From positions 1 through 64,000 of the IMG/VR virus record IMGVR_UViG_3300042691_012890: a stretch of DNA of 64,000 nt. One strand, 5' to 3'. Below the pieces are notes generated by a model. That model saw only the letters and a list, made by a program, of their open reading frames with translations. It had not been told where the DNA came from and did not search any database. Source of the DNA: a virus. Positions 47,343-56,787 of the stretch are shown here, piece by piece. Both the position numbers and the translations under genes were made by a program. The stretch's first letter is position 1. Each line of letters begins with the position of its first letter.

Positions 47343-48286
47343 AAGTACCACTCCACTGTCTTTTCAAGACCATGTATAATATTAGTTTTCGCTTTCCATC
47401 CAAGTTCATTGTAAATCTTTTCAGCATTCATAGCATAACGCATATCGTGACCCTTTCTGTCTGTCACGAAATTTAACCAATCAGTATAACGATTGACATC
47501 CTTACCCATAATCTCAAGAATCAATTTGATCATTTGAATGTTTGTCAATTCAACTCCACCACCGATATTGTATCGCTCGCCAGATTTGAAATTCTGACCG
47601 ATCGTCAACAAAGCCTCGCAGTGATCTTCGACAAACAACCAATCGCGAACGTTGATGCCCTGCCCATAAACAGGGATTGGTGTATTGTTTTTGATGTGGC
47701 GAATAATCGTTGGAATAAACTTTTCGTTGTGCTGACGAGGACCGTAGTTATTCGAACAATTAGTCACAACCGCGTCAATCTTATGTGTGTTTACATAAGC
47801 ACGAACCAAATGGTCGCTGGCTGCTTTGGTTGCTGAGTATGGATTGCGAGGATCATATGGAGTTGTTTCACTAAACTCAGGATCATTAGGACCAAGACTT
47901 CCATAGACCTCATCAGTCGAAACATGGACTAACTTGCCGCCATACTTGCGAATGCACTTTAGAATGTTGTGAGTGCCATTAATATTAGTGCTGAGGAAAT
48001 CATCGTCACCACGAATAGAATTGTCAACGTGAGACTCAGCAGCAAAATGAAACGTAATGTCTGGTTCATAGGTGTGATAGATCCCATCCAGTGAATCTAG
48101 ATTGCGAATGTCGACTTTCTTGACGGTAAGTCGCCAATCGTCGTAGTATCCGTTTAGATTTGATCCGTTAGCAGCGTATGACTGATTGTCAAGAACGACA
48201 ATCTCATCGCTAGGATATTTTTTCAGGTGAGAGATTACAAAATTAGAACCAATAAATCCCAAACCGCCAGTCACAAATGTCGTCAT
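47339..48286 (-). CDS. rfbB: dTDP-glucose 4,6-dehydratase
   Basis: 315 aa extended SDR. TGGLGFIGSNF at the N-terminus, STDEVYG (residues 123-129; D125, E126) and YSATK (Y150, K154) are the NAD-binding and catalytic motifs of RmlB. It yields dTDP-4-keto-6-deoxyglucose for the downstream epimerase/reductase. Inserted in the replication operon between the zincin and head genes. Confidence 0.93.
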   Translation of the reverse strand: MTTFVTGGLGFIGSNFVISHLKKYPSDEIVVLDNQSYAANGSNLNGYYDDWRLTVKKVDIRNLDSLDGIYHTYEPDITFHFAAESHVDNSIRGDDDFLSTNINGTHNILKCIRKYGGKLVHVSTDEVYGSLGPNDPEFSETTPYDPRNPYSATKAASDHLVRAYVNTHKIDAVVTNCSNNYGPRQHNEKFIPTIIRHIKNNTPIPVYGQGINVRDWLFVEDHCEALLTIGQNFKSGERYNIGGGVELTNIQMIKLILEIMGKDVNRYTDWLNFVTDRKGHDMRYAMNAEKIYNELGWKAKTNIIHGLEKTVEWYL

Positions 48287-48897
48287 AAATTATTTTTATA
48301 AACCTTCTTCAAAAATTTATTCCAAATTTTAGGGTCCTGTTTACGAAAAGTTTGGCGATACATAAAGATCGCCTCACACTCGCGCCAACTGATCTTATGC
48401 GCTTTTCGTAATTTATTTATATTCAGTTTCTCAGCCTGTGTTTCGTATGCATGAGCATCCAGTTCGTCGGGATTGCCATAGTACATAGCCTTCAACTTGT
48501 TCTGCTTCGGCTTCGGCTTGTATTCTTTTTGCAAAAGCAATGGACGACCTTTTTGCTGATACTTGTGCCGATACTCATGATGAATGGCTCGAATGATCTT
48601 CACAGCCAGATTCACCGCACCCTTCTCAGTTATAATTGCCTTCTTAGAGTCTTTCGGGAAACTCAACTTGATGAAGATGTGCTCAGGAATAAAGTCTGAA
48701 ATACGATTGCAATAATGACCGCTGACAATAATATTATGATCCTTATAATACTCAGAGTCAAATCTATCAGAGCCAAAAGTAACAATGTTTCGATTGAATG
48801 TTCGATTCAAACTACGAATGATAGAAGGTACGCTCTTTTCACCAACCCAATCTTCGGCAAGAGCATAGACCTTCTTCTCAATTCGCTGAAGTTGCAT
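48283..48897 (-). CDS. Zincin-like protein (HEYRH), T4-like phage family
   Basis: 204 aa. The helix IIRAIHHEYRHKYQQKG has H107-E108-x2-H111; the NPDELDAHAYE segment further on may give the third ligand. Proteins with this layout occur next to gp41 in aquatic T4-like phages. A peptidase role is inferred from the motif alone. Confidence 0.7.
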   Translation of the reverse strand: MQLQRIEKKVYALAEDWVGEKSVPSIIRSLNRTFNRNIVTFGSDRFDSEYYKDHNIIVSGHYCNRISDFIPEHIFIKLSFPKDSKKAIITEKGAVNLAVKIIRAIHHEYRHKYQQKGRPLLLQKEYKPKPKQNKLKAMYYGNPDELDAHAYETQAEKLNINKLRKAHKISWRECEAIFMYRQTFRKQDPKIWNKFLKKVYKNNL

Positions 48898-50276
48898 TAC
48901 ACTTTGAGATTCTTGAATTTATCTGTGCTGCTGCGACCGCGATCGAACACAGGCTTTGATTCCGCTTCCTTCATGACTGCATCTTGCGCTTTTTGTTCAA
49001 GATCATAGAGTTTCATTTTACCGCGATCTACTCCAATAGTAAACCTTTTATGCAAATTCGGATCATTGTAACGATTCTTCAACTGCTTCACGAGCAACTG
49101 ATTCAACTGCTGCAGTTCTTCTGTGCTCACCAATGCAAACATAAAATCAGCAGTAGCAGGCAAACCAAAAGACTCTGAAGTATCTTCCAGACCAGGATCT
49201 GAGTTCGAAAAGCCCGAACGTGTCGTTTGAGTTGCGGAGACAATCGGCACGTTGTTTTCAACGGCAAGTCCGCGCAGTTCTTCGGCGATCGCTTTGATGT
49301 AAGTGTAGGAATTGACATTCGCGCCAGCCTTGATTCGTGCGGATGCGCAAATATTTAGGTAGTCGATGAAAATAATATCTGGACGGAAGTTCTTTTTCAA
49401 CGCAAGTTCATTGATCAATGCACGGAAGTGTGCTGGATTTGCCGAAGCGGTCGGATATTCTTTGATGATGAGTTTACCCTTTACACGCTCCTTCAGTTTG
49501 CCCATGCGCTTTTCATACATGTCTTTCGGCATGTTCATTAGATCATCAAGGGATACGTTTAGAAGATTCGCGTCAATACGTTCAGCGATCTTCTCTTCAG
49601 CCATTTCTAGCGTGATGTATAGAACATTATAATTTTGCGTCAGGCAAGAAGCAGCCACATGACACATGAAAAGAGACTTACCGACGCCAGTACCTGCAAG
49701 AGCAATATTAAGGGTCTTTTGCGGAAGTCCTCCTTTAGTGATCTTGTTGAAGTATTCAAGATCAAACGGGATTCTTTTTTCGATGCGATGATAGAAATCG
49801 TACCGATCAGCGTAATTATCCAAAAAGTCGTGACCAATATTAGGATCGAAACTAACGCCCAAAGCATCAGAAAGCAAAGTAGGAATGCTTCCTTTGCCGC
49901 GATTTTGATCTTTTCCGTCCAGGATCTGAATGGAATCCATGATAGCATTGTAGATAGCCTTTTCTTGACAAAACTTTTCGGTCGTGTCAAGAAGCCATTC
50001 GAGTTTTTGTTCGGATTTGTCAACTGCAACTTCCTTTAGTAACTCAAGCGATTTAGTGACTTCGGTCTCAGTAAGTTTTGTAGATTCCTTGAGACTAATC
50101 TCCAGTGCTGCTATCGGCGGCGGACTGTTGTACTTGAGAATGAACTGCTTTATTTCTTCGAACAGTTTTCTTTCGTGGCTTTCGCTCAGGTACTCGCTTT
50201 TCAGAAACGGCAACGACTTCCTCATGAATTGTTCGTTCCGAATCAGATTCGACAAGATCAGTGTTTCCGTTTTCAT
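48897..50276 (-). CDS. 41: Replicative DNA helicase, T4 gp41 type
   Basis: 459 aa DnaB/RecA-fold helicase. Walker A AGTGVGKS (residues 194-201), EMAEEKIAERIDANLLNVSLDDL, DIIFIDYLNI (Walker B) and SATQTTRSG are in T4 gp41 order. The N-terminus TLILSNLIRNEQF aligns with T4 ILSHLIFDQAY, so the start is secure even though it lies 180 nt inside the upstream gene. Works with gp61 primase. Confidence 0.95.
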   Translation of the reverse strand: MKTETLILSNLIRNEQFMRKSLPFLKSEYLSESHERKLFEEIKQFILKYNSPPPIAALEISLKESTKLTETEVTKSLELLKEVAVDKSEQKLEWLLDTTEKFCQEKAIYNAIMDSIQILDGKDQNRGKGSIPTLLSDALGVSFDPNIGHDFLDNYADRYDFYHRIEKRIPFDLEYFNKITKGGLPQKTLNIALAGTGVGKSLFMCHVAASCLTQNYNVLYITLEMAEEKIAERIDANLLNVSLDDLMNMPKDMYEKRMGKLKERVKGKLIIKEYPTASANPAHFRALINELALKKNFRPDIIFIDYLNICASARIKAGANVNSYTYIKAIAEELRGLAVENNVPIVSATQTTRSGFSNSDPGLEDTSESFGLPATADFMFALVSTEELQQLNQLLVKQLKNRYNDPNLHKRFTIGVDRGKMKLYDLEQKAQDAVMKEAESKPVFDRGRSSTDKFKNLKV

Positions 50277-50604
50277 TCTTTTCCCTTTTCGCTGTTTCGA
50301 TAGAGTTAGTAATTATATTACGCATAATGTTAGAAGTAAATCGGTTGAATGCCTTTGACTTTACATCACAATTGTTCACATTTGAAATAACATCAATGTC
50401 AAAAGTTAATAGATTATTTTCACCAACACGAATATTTGAATACTCGACAATCACACCATCATATTTTCTGAGAAGTTTGACTGCGAACGTACCAGGTTCA
50501 CCAGCAAGATCAAAGAAAAACGTGTAGTGCTTGTCGAGTTTGATTCGCTTGACTGCGTACCAAAATTCAATTTTAGCAATGAGATCTAAAATTTTATTCT
50601 TCAT
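50095..50604 (-). CDS. Hypothetical protein between UvsX and gp41, 169 aa
   Basis: MKNKILDLIAKIEFWYAVKRIKLDKHYTFFFDLAGEPGTFAVKLL..., alpha/beta, with a basic tail (KRVPERKPRKKTVRRNKA). It occupies the T4 gene 40 position but has no visible similarity to gp40. Its last ~60 codons overlap the gp41 reading frame (about 180 nt), an unusually long coding overlap. Confidence 0.68.
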   Translation of the reverse strand: MKNKILDLIAKIEFWYAVKRIKLDKHYTFFFDLAGEPGTFAVKLLRKYDGVIVEYSNIRVGENNLLTFDIDVISNVNNCDVKSKAFNRFTSNIMRNIITNSIETAKREKNENGNTDLVESDSERTIHEEVVAVSEKRVPERKPRKKTVRRNKAVHSQVQQSAADSSTGD

Positions 50605-51649
50605 CGTCACTATCTACGCTTACTGCATTGCCAGCAATCGCTGAACTGAACTGGTAATTATCGCGAACCCACTGCTTGAAACTTTCGCTGGAAAGAATGC
50701 TATCCCAGAATTCAGCGCACTCAGTATCAGCCATGCGCCACTTCTTGCTATCAACTTCACCAGTGGTAGTGTTTACCTTGGCATACCAGCCAACGTTTGG
50801 CTTCGTTACATGACCAGATTCAAGAGCCATATCAAGTAAGCCACTGTAACGAGAAATGCCACCATCGAAACGTACAGTAACAGGAATCTTGGCTTTTTCT
50901 CTGACATAACGCGACTTCTCAACATTGATAATAAAGTTGTAACCGATTAGTTCTGCACCATCCTTTTCTTGTTGACGTCCAAGAATGTAGATGTTATCGG
51001 CTGAGTAATAGGAACCTGTTCCGCCACCGACAATATCCTTGGGAAACATACCGATCTCTTTATAGGTATGATTTACAACAACCATAGGAATGTCCTTCAG
51101 GGTGAGGTGAGGCGTCACCATACGGAACAGGGATTTTATTTGCTTGGCGCGAGTCATGTCACCGACTGACTTTTGCTCAAGGGCATCTTCAACTTCCTTC
51201 TTTGACGCAAGATTGCCGATTGAGTCAACGACGATCATAATACGATCACCACGCTCAATATTGCTCAATTGCGACATAATATCAAATTTTAATTGTTCAA
51301 CGTCTGTGATTGGCGTATGAACAACGCGATCTGTATCAATTCCGAATGACGTGAAATAGTTTTGCGGAGTACCAAACTCCGAGTCATAGAACAAAACTAC
51401 TGAATCAGGGTACTTGTCTTGATAGGCTTTCGCCATCAAAAGACTAAATGCGGTCTTGAAGTGCTTCGACGGACCAGCCCACATCGTAAGACCAGGAGTG
51501 AAACCGCCGTCAAGATCACCAGAGAACGCAACATTCACTACAGGGATGCTGGTCTGAATCATATCCTTGGCGGCAAAGAACTTGGACTTCGCAAGAATAG
51601 CGGTGTCCTTGATCGTAGAATTTTTCTTGAGTTTTTCGAGTAGGCTCAT
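50594..51649 (-). CDS. uvsX: UvsX recombinase (RecA-like)
   Basis: 351 aa. Walker A GPSKHFKT (residues 59-66) is of the T4 UvsX type (GPSKxFK). MIVVDSIGNLASKKE (Walker B), PMVVVNHTYKEIGMFPKDIVGGGTGSYYSAD follow. It catalyses strand exchange for recombination-dependent replication. Acidic C-terminus SDDEE. Confidence 0.95.
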   Translation of the reverse strand: MSLLEKLKKNSTIKDTAILAKSKFFAAKDMIQTSIPVVNVAFSGDLDGGFTPGLTMWAGPSKHFKTAFSLLMAKAYQDKYPDSVVLFYDSEFGTPQNYFTSFGIDTDRVVHTPITDVEQLKFDIMSQLSNIERGDRIMIVVDSIGNLASKKEVEDALEQKSVGDMTRAKQIKSLFRMVTPHLTLKDIPMVVVNHTYKEIGMFPKDIVGGGTGSYYSADNIYILGRQQEKDGAELIGYNFIINVEKSRYVREKAKIPVTVRFDGGISRYSGLLDMALESGHVTKPNVGWYAKVNTTTGEVDSKKWRMADTECAEFWDSILSSESFKQWVRDNYQFSSAIAGNAVSVDSDDEE

Positions 51650-51677
51650 ATTTGTATCTCCGTTTGGCGATGTATAT

Positions 51678-51706
51678 ATTGTATATTATTTTATGAAAAA
51701 AAGCAA
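51678..51706 (-). promoter_or_regulatory. Promoter of uvsX (P8)
   Basis: TTGCTT (51701-51706), 17-nt spacer, TACAAT (51678-51683), upstream of uvsX with a 30-nt leader carrying CGGAG. The -35 overlaps the last codons of the DNA polymerase gene. Confidence 0.65.
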
Positions 51707-54231
51707 TCAAGTGTTTCGACTTGGTGTGAAGTCCAATTGATAGGATTGAGAATGATCTCTAGTGGCTCCAAGAATGTCTTCTCGAACTGCAAATCATAAT
51801 CTATGTACTGTTCTGCGTCAAATTGTTTAGGTAAAACAGAAAGAAACGCAAGAGTGTTATTGTTGAAGATATTTGGTTGCTTTAAATACACATATTTAAT
51901 TTTTTCACCTTCTTTGATCAATTGGTATCTCTTTGTTAATTTTAATTCTCGCAAGAAATGATTGTATACAAGAGCACCTTTGGTGTGAATTGGTGTTTTG
52001 AACTTAAAGATGTTTGCAACATCAGCGTATTGTACAAGACCATTGACGCTTCTTGGAAATGAGATATCTTCTACAGGCAACTTTTTAAATTCTTCTCGGA
52101 ACTCTTCAATAAACTTGTGAAGTGTGCTCTCATCTTTTGTGATGATGATATTGATTGCTTCTTTGATCTTCGCTCTGCAAATAGCAGGAGTTGAAGAACG
52201 AATAGCGGAAATACCCATCATCTTGAGTTTGGGTTTTGCGTATGCAACACCTTCGCTGTTGTACACGTTCAGCACATAGTTCTTTTTCGCGACCCATATA
52301 GCCTTGTCAGCCAAAGACTCACGTTTCATTTCCATGCGCTGTTGATAACAATTCAAATATTCAGCAAGTTCACCATAAGACTTGTCAATGAATGGCTGAA
52401 TCTTCTGATCGCAAACCTTATCCATGAAGTCAATGACTTTCTTCGTTTCAGAAACATTTGGATAGAGTTTCTTGACCAGCGGACCCATGTTCAGATAGAT
52501 CGAGTCAGTATCAGAAGCGATGACATAGTCTCCATCTTGCGTCTTGAGAAGAGTGTTCATATACTCATTGATCTTCTTCTCAATCCAACGAATCGACAAC
52601 TGACCTGCTGTAGTAATCCCCTCAGCCATCCGAGTATCGAAGAAACGGAAGTATTGGTTACCCATCGCACCGTAAGCAGAATTCAGCGTAACCTTTTTCG
52701 CCAACTGCAGATTATTATATCGTGCAATTTGTTTCTCCAAGTATTCTACTTGATTCTTATCCTCAAGAACAGTTTCAATTTTCTTTTTGGCTTCAATAGC
52801 CAACTTCTTATAGCGTGTACGATCTTTGTACATGCTATCCATAATCTCAGGCATGACACCCTGAAACTTGTTCGTAAACAATTGCCCATTTGGCGTTGCG
52901 CTTACGTTCAGTTCTTTTAAAATGCTCGTATCAATAGTTTGATTGAGTAGGTTTTCGACATTGATTTCATTGTTCGAAATAAACCCACGCATGTTATCAT
53001 TATATTTTGCTGGCTCAATGAGAGTTTCCATCGAAATATTGTATTGCATAATCAAATGCGGATACAGACTGTTCAAGTCAAACGAAGCAACCCACTCATG
53101 CATTCCCATAATTGGATCTTTTACATATGCGCCTTCATATGCAGATTCTTTAGATGATTTCTTCATCTGTGGGATTACAATATTTTTTTTCTTTAGGTGA
53201 TTATAGACAATTGAATCCCACATGCGCACTTGCGTGAAGACGTCATCATAATTTACTTTGTTATCATACGCAAGAGTCAATGCCAACTCAAGAAGTTTCA
53301 TCTTGTCTTCAAGTTTCTCGACAAGTTCTACGTCCTTGACGTTATACTCAATAAACTTTTGATAATCTTGCTTGTACAACTCATGTAGATTTTCATACTC
53401 AGAATAATCTAACTTCTTTTCGCCAAGTTCAATATTTGCAATGTGATCTAGGCGATATGACTCTTGCTGCGAATATGTAAACTTCTTGTACAATTCCAGA
53501 TAGTCTAGAGTTGCAACACCATCAATCTCGAAGATCTGATGTTCACGACCCATGAACGTGACGTTGCGTTCTGAAATACGATTCCAAGGAGACAACTTCT
53601 TGGCTTCTGCTTCACCAAAGATCTTGACGATTCGATTTACAAGATATGGAATATCGAATGTCTTGATGTTCCATCCGCTTACAATATCGGGGTGGAATCT
53701 TGCCCACAGGTCAAGGAATCTTCGTATAAGGTCTGATTCATCTCGACACTTTGCATAGTGCACGTCGTCACGGTGCTTGCTATAATCGCCGACACCAAAC
53801 ACAAAATAATTACCTTTGATCTTGAGAGTGATTGCTGTGATTGATTCGTTAGCGTCTCTGGGTTCTGGGAATCCATTTTCAGATCCGACTTCGATGTCAA
53901 CATAGGCAATGCAAATTTTACTAATATCCCAAAGGATATCGTCAGGATACTCGTCAGCAATATAAGAATACTCAAAACGATTATTCCCGTAAACAGGAAA
54001 ATTGTCGACACTTTTGTACCTCTCCAAGAATTCGCGGCACTCAGGAATGGTTCCTGGTTCAATGGGCTTTACATACTCTCCAGCAAGAGTTGTATATTCA
54101 GACTTCTCCTGGCTGGAAAGAAAAAAGGTCGGACGGAATTCGACCTTCCGTCTGACCCTCTTATCATTTTCAACGCCTCTGAGAAGAATATACTTACCAG
54201 AAACGCTGACGTTGGTGTAAAAGTCTGCCAA
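51691..54231 (-). CDS. 43: DNA polymerase, family B, T4 gp43 type
   Basis: 846 aa. Exonuclease motifs YVDIEVGSENG (Exo I) and GWNIKTFDIPYL (Exo II). Polymerase motifs DLNSLYPHLIMQYN (A), KKVTLNSAYGAMGN (B) and VIASDTDSIYL (C) are complete. Slightly shorter than T4 gp43 (898 aa). The C-terminal SHQVETLDCFFS resembles the clamp-binding tip of T4-like polymerases. Confidence 0.97.
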   Translation of the reverse strand: MADFYTNVSVSGKYILLRGVENDKRVRRKVEFRPTFFLSSQEKSEYTTLAGEYVKPIEPGTIPECREFLERYKSVDNFPVYGNNRFEYSYIADEYPDDILWDISKICIAYVDIEVGSENGFPEPRDANESITAITLKIKGNYFVFGVGDYSKHRDDVHYAKCRDESDLIRRFLDLWARFHPDIVSGWNIKTFDIPYLVNRIVKIFGEAEAKKLSPWNRISERNVTFMGREHQIFEIDGVATLDYLELYKKFTYSQQESYRLDHIANIELGEKKLDYSEYENLHELYKQDYQKFIEYNVKDVELVEKLEDKMKLLELALTLAYDNKVNYDDVFTQVRMWDSIVYNHLKKKNIVIPQMKKSSKESAYEGAYVKDPIMGMHEWVASFDLNSLYPHLIMQYNISMETLIEPAKYNDNMRGFISNNEINVENLLNQTIDTSILKELNVSATPNGQLFTNKFQGVMPEIMDSMYKDRTRYKKLAIEAKKKIETVLEDKNQVEYLEKQIARYNNLQLAKKVTLNSAYGAMGNQYFRFFDTRMAEGITTAGQLSIRWIEKKINEYMNTLLKTQDGDYVIASDTDSIYLNMGPLVKKLYPNVSETKKVIDFMDKVCDQKIQPFIDKSYGELAEYLNCYQQRMEMKRESLADKAIWVAKKNYVLNVYNSEGVAYAKPKLKMMGISAIRSSTPAICRAKIKEAINIIITKDESTLHKFIEEFREEFKKLPVEDISFPRSVNGLVQYADVANIFKFKTPIHTKGALVYNHFLRELKLTKRYQLIKEGEKIKYVYLKQPNIFNNNTLAFLSVLPKQFDAEQYIDYDLQFEKTFLEPLEIILNPINWTSHQVETLDCFFS

Positions 54232-54234
54232 GAA

Positions 54235-54531
54235 TTACCCCGTAATCAATTGCTGTGGAGGAACTACAAGTCCTGCTCCAAAGATTTGATTATACCCGTT
54301 TTTCACTTCTTGGGCAACTTCTGCAACGATAACAACACAAGAATTCTTGATCGACAAGTCACCGTCTGCTGCTTGCATCCAAGGAATAAATCCAAGAACT
54401 GGACCCTTCTCGCTGCGCTGCATCATGCATGCAACTGCGTTCTTAACGACTAGATATTCATCTGTCTGCTCTACTACTTCTACAACTAATTCCTCGCCAC
54501 TTCCTAGTTTTAGTGCTTTGATGTTCGACAT
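54235..54531 (-). CDS. Small beta-rich T4-like phage protein upstream of gp43, 98 aa
   Basis: MSNIKALKLGSGEELVVEVVEQTDEYLVVKNAVACMM..., with strand patterns of an Sm/SH3-like barrel. Proteins of this kind next to replication genes are conserved in aquatic T4-like phages. AGAGGA lies 9 nt before the ATG. Function unknown. Confidence 0.75.
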   Translation of the reverse strand: MSNIKALKLGSGEELVVEVVEQTDEYLVVKNAVACMMQRSEKGPVLGFIPWMQAADGDLSIKNSCVVIVAEVAQEVKNGYNQIFGAGLVVPPQQLITG

Positions 54532-54721
54532 TTTGTTTCATCCTCTCGTATGATTTAAATAGATTTTTATCTTTCATGTTTTGGACAATTCCATTCTTAT
54601 AATATTCACCACTTGTCATTGTCCATACATCCTTACCAACTTTTAAACTCCAACCATTGAACTCTTTAATATGAATTTCTTTTGAAACTAAGAATTCTTT
54701 TAATTCAGATAGACTATTCAT
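54458..54721 (-). CDS. Hypothetical protein, 87 aa
   Basis: MNSLSELKEFLVSKEIHIKEFNGWSLKVGKDVWTMTSGEYYKNG, then a basic tail that overlaps the next gene by 74 nt. AGGAG lies 8 nt upstream of the ATG, inside the end of the ROK gene. The overlap raises some doubt about the C-terminus. Confidence 0.55.
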   Translation of the reverse strand: MNSLSELKEFLVSKEIHIKEFNGWSLKVGKDVWTMTSGEYYKNGIVQNMKDKNLFKSYERMKQNVEHQSTKTRKWRGISCRSSRADR

Positions 54722-55472
54722 CTAAACAACTCCTAGCGTATATTGCAGAACCTATTACTCCTGCACTGTTTCCATATTTTGCTTTATAAATTTTACTCGG
54801 AGAAATTAAATACTTATGCCATTGATCCCAAGCGTCGCTTATTCCTCCACCAATTACAATATTATCTGGCCAAAAGCATTTATTGATTTCTTCTAGATAC
54901 AAATTAACTCTTTCAGCGTATTCTTCCCAAGTTAAATTCATCTTTTCTATCAAAAGTGCTGATGCAATTAGTTCGGCATTATCTATTCCGTTAGGTAATG
55001 CCATTCTTCCGAATTCAGTGTTTAACAATAGTGAATTATTGTGATAGATTGCAGTTCCTATCCCAGTTCCAAAAGTTAAAAATACCGTAACTCCTGGAAG
55101 ATTTTTAATAGCACCAAATTTTATTTCAGCCATCGCGGCAGCATCAGCATCATTTAACACTTCGCAGTTAACACCAAAATATTCTGTTGCTAACTGCTTG
55201 ATGTTTAATCCATACCATTCTTTACCAATATTAGGTGCAGTTTTCGTGATACCTTCTTTGACTATGCAAGGTATCCCGAAACCTATTACGTCATATTGAT
55301 CTGATATTTGTTCTTTTATGCTTTTAAACAAAACATCAGGATGTTCGTTTTTGGGCGTTTTAATTTTAAAGATCGTTTCACATTCACCAGTTGAAGTATC
55401 AACTAATCCTATTTTAGTGAATGTACCACCAACATCTACTCCAAGAACATTATTCAGTTGCTTCGCTTGCAT
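54714..55472 (-). CDS. ROK-family sugar kinase (polyphosphate-glucokinase-like)
   Basis: 252 aa. GVDVGGTFTKIGLVD (phosphate 1 loop), VLNDADAAAMAE (catalytic Asp) and VFLTFGTGIGTAIY (phosphate 2) are ROK/ASKHA motifs; the FGTGIGTA form is typical of polyphosphate glucokinases. The ROK CxCGxxGC zinc motif is absent, as in that subgroup. It could phosphorylate a sugar feeding the adjacent nucleotide-sugar and glycan genes. Confidence 0.8.
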   Translation of the reverse strand: MQAKQLNNVLGVDVGGTFTKIGLVDTSTGECETIFKIKTPKNEHPDVLFKSIKEQISDQYDVIGFGIPCIVKEGITKTAPNIGKEWYGLNIKQLATEYFGVNCEVLNDADAAAMAEIKFGAIKNLPGVTVFLTFGTGIGTAIYHNNSLLLNTEFGRMALPNGIDNAELIASALLIEKMNLTWEEYAERVNLYLEEINKCFWPDNIVIGGGISDAWDQWHKYLISPSKIYKAKYGNSAGVIGSAIYARSCLDE

Positions 55473-55656
55473 CTCTATTTTCAGTGTTGCGCTTGAGTTT
55501 ATGTCTCACATGGCTGGCATGGGCATCAATAAAAAGTTTTTTGACCTTACCATACTCATGAGAGTCTTTGACCCAGCCATTCGCTTGTTCCATAGCGAGC
55601 ATGCGCTTGAATCCGCGTGGCAACTTTGCACCAAAAAAATCTGATCTATTAGCCAT
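55450..55656 (-). CDS. Conserved small T4-like protein, 68 aa
   Basis: MANRSDFFGAKLPRGFKRMLAMEQANGWVKDSHEYGKVKKLFIDAHASHVRHKLKRN. The 'PRGFKRML...KKLFIDAHA' pattern resembles small conserved proteins of aquatic phages. Basic; unknown role. Confidence 0.68.
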   Translation of the reverse strand: MANRSDFFGAKLPRGFKRMLAMEQANGWVKDSHEYGKVKKLFIDAHASHVRHKLKRNTENRDASEATE

Positions 55657-56332
55657 TCAATAATTCCTCACATTTATTCCAAAAACGTTCTTGCTGACCA
55701 GGTTGGAAAATTTGCCAGCAATGCCAAAACAAAGGTTTATCACCTTCTCCATAAGTTGTACCAATACCAAAATTAGGCATTCCATCAGCCAAAGACCAAT
55801 ATGGTGGTAGGTTTTGTGGTTCCCATGCCATTCTTAAAGGAGGAGCATCGTAACTTAATGGCATTAGAAGATGTACGTCTATATTATTCTCTCTAGCCAA
55901 ATAAGTCAACTCTTCTGCAACGTCGCCTCTAGGAGTTGGCTCAAATGATGGCTTACCGATTCTTGAGTACAAATCCATAGTGAATCCAACATTATGAGCG
56001 CCACAGAAAACATGCTGATTATTGTCAATATGATTGGTTCTTTGCGCGTCACCGATCAGTTTACCGTTATATACGTTTTCAAACATAAAGTCAATAGCAG
56101 AATCATCAACTGGAACGCAGTCAACGTCTAAAAATAATACTGCATCATGACCCATTTGCTCTAACATAGGCATCAATAGAGTCATAGTGGCGCCATGAGT
56201 CCCGCCAGTTATAACTTGATGAAAGGTAATGTTTGATTTATTGAATTTATCTACTACTGCTTTCTGTAGAGTAGTAGTCTTTTGATCAATATTTTGCATG
56301 TATACTGAAATGATACAAGGATTTCTGTTCAT
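55649..56332 (-). CDS. Glycosyltransferase-like protein (GT-A, DVD)
   Basis: 227 aa. VLFLDVDCVPVDDSAIDF contains a DxD motif preceded by hydrophobic strand, as in GT-A enzymes. GAHNVGFTMDLYSRIG and HCWQIFQPGQQERFW follow. No N-terminal anchor. Likely transfers a sugar in the surface/virion glycan pathway. Confidence 0.65.
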   Translation of the reverse strand: MNRNPCIISVYMQNIDQKTTTLQKAVVDKFNKSNITFHQVITGGTHGATMTLLMPMLEQMGHDAVLFLDVDCVPVDDSAIDFMFENVYNGKLIGDAQRTNHIDNNQHVFCGAHNVGFTMDLYSRIGKPSFEPTPRGDVAEELTYLARENNIDVHLLMPLSYDAPPLRMAWEPQNLPPYWSLADGMPNFGIGTTYGEGDKPLFWHCWQIFQPGQQERFWNKCEELLNG

Positions 56333-56787
56333 TAATTTGCCTCTCTATATTTTATTGGAAAGTCTGTGCATATACCAAAACATGATTTAATTTCTTGCTC
56401 TGGGAATTTTTCAGGCATAACTGCGATACTATTTTTTATTGGCTGCTTGCCTACATATGCCCAAATGTAGCCATTACTGGTTAGAGTAATCGTATCTGAT
56501 TCGTGCCAAAAGTAATTGTAGTTATACAAAGTATTTAGTTCTTGTAGTTCCACTACTGCATCAACATTTTTACAGTGAATCCATAATTGTTTGCTATGTT
56601 TTTGCAAAAAATCTACGGAGACTTCATTGATAGGATCATCATGACCTAGAAAAAATTTGCCATCTATAAACCATAAATCTATTTCAACATCAAAACCAAG
56701 ACTGACTGCCAATTCTATACTAGAAATTGAGTTTTCAGAAACAGGATCTGGTCCTTGAACATTTCCTCGATGTGATATTATTCTCAT
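56332..56787 (-). CDS. Short GDPD-like phosphodiesterase
   Basis: The first 55 residues contain all GDPD active-site motifs: ISHRGNV (H6, R7), SENS (E18), FDVEIDLW (E35, D37), LGHDDP (H49, D50). At 151 aa it is much shorter than typical GDPD (~240 aa), ending after what would be mid-barrel. It may be a minimal phosphodiesterase, or bind rather than cleave phosphodiester-linked groups such as glycerophosphate on glycans. Confidence 0.72.
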   Translation of the reverse strand: MRIISHRGNVQGPDPVSENSISSIELAVSLGFDVEIDLWFIDGKFFLGHDDPINEVSVDFLQKHSKQLWIHCKNVDAVVELQELNTLYNYNYFWHESDTITLTSNGYIWAYVGKQPIKNSIAVMPEKFPEQEIKSCFGICTDFPIKYREAN

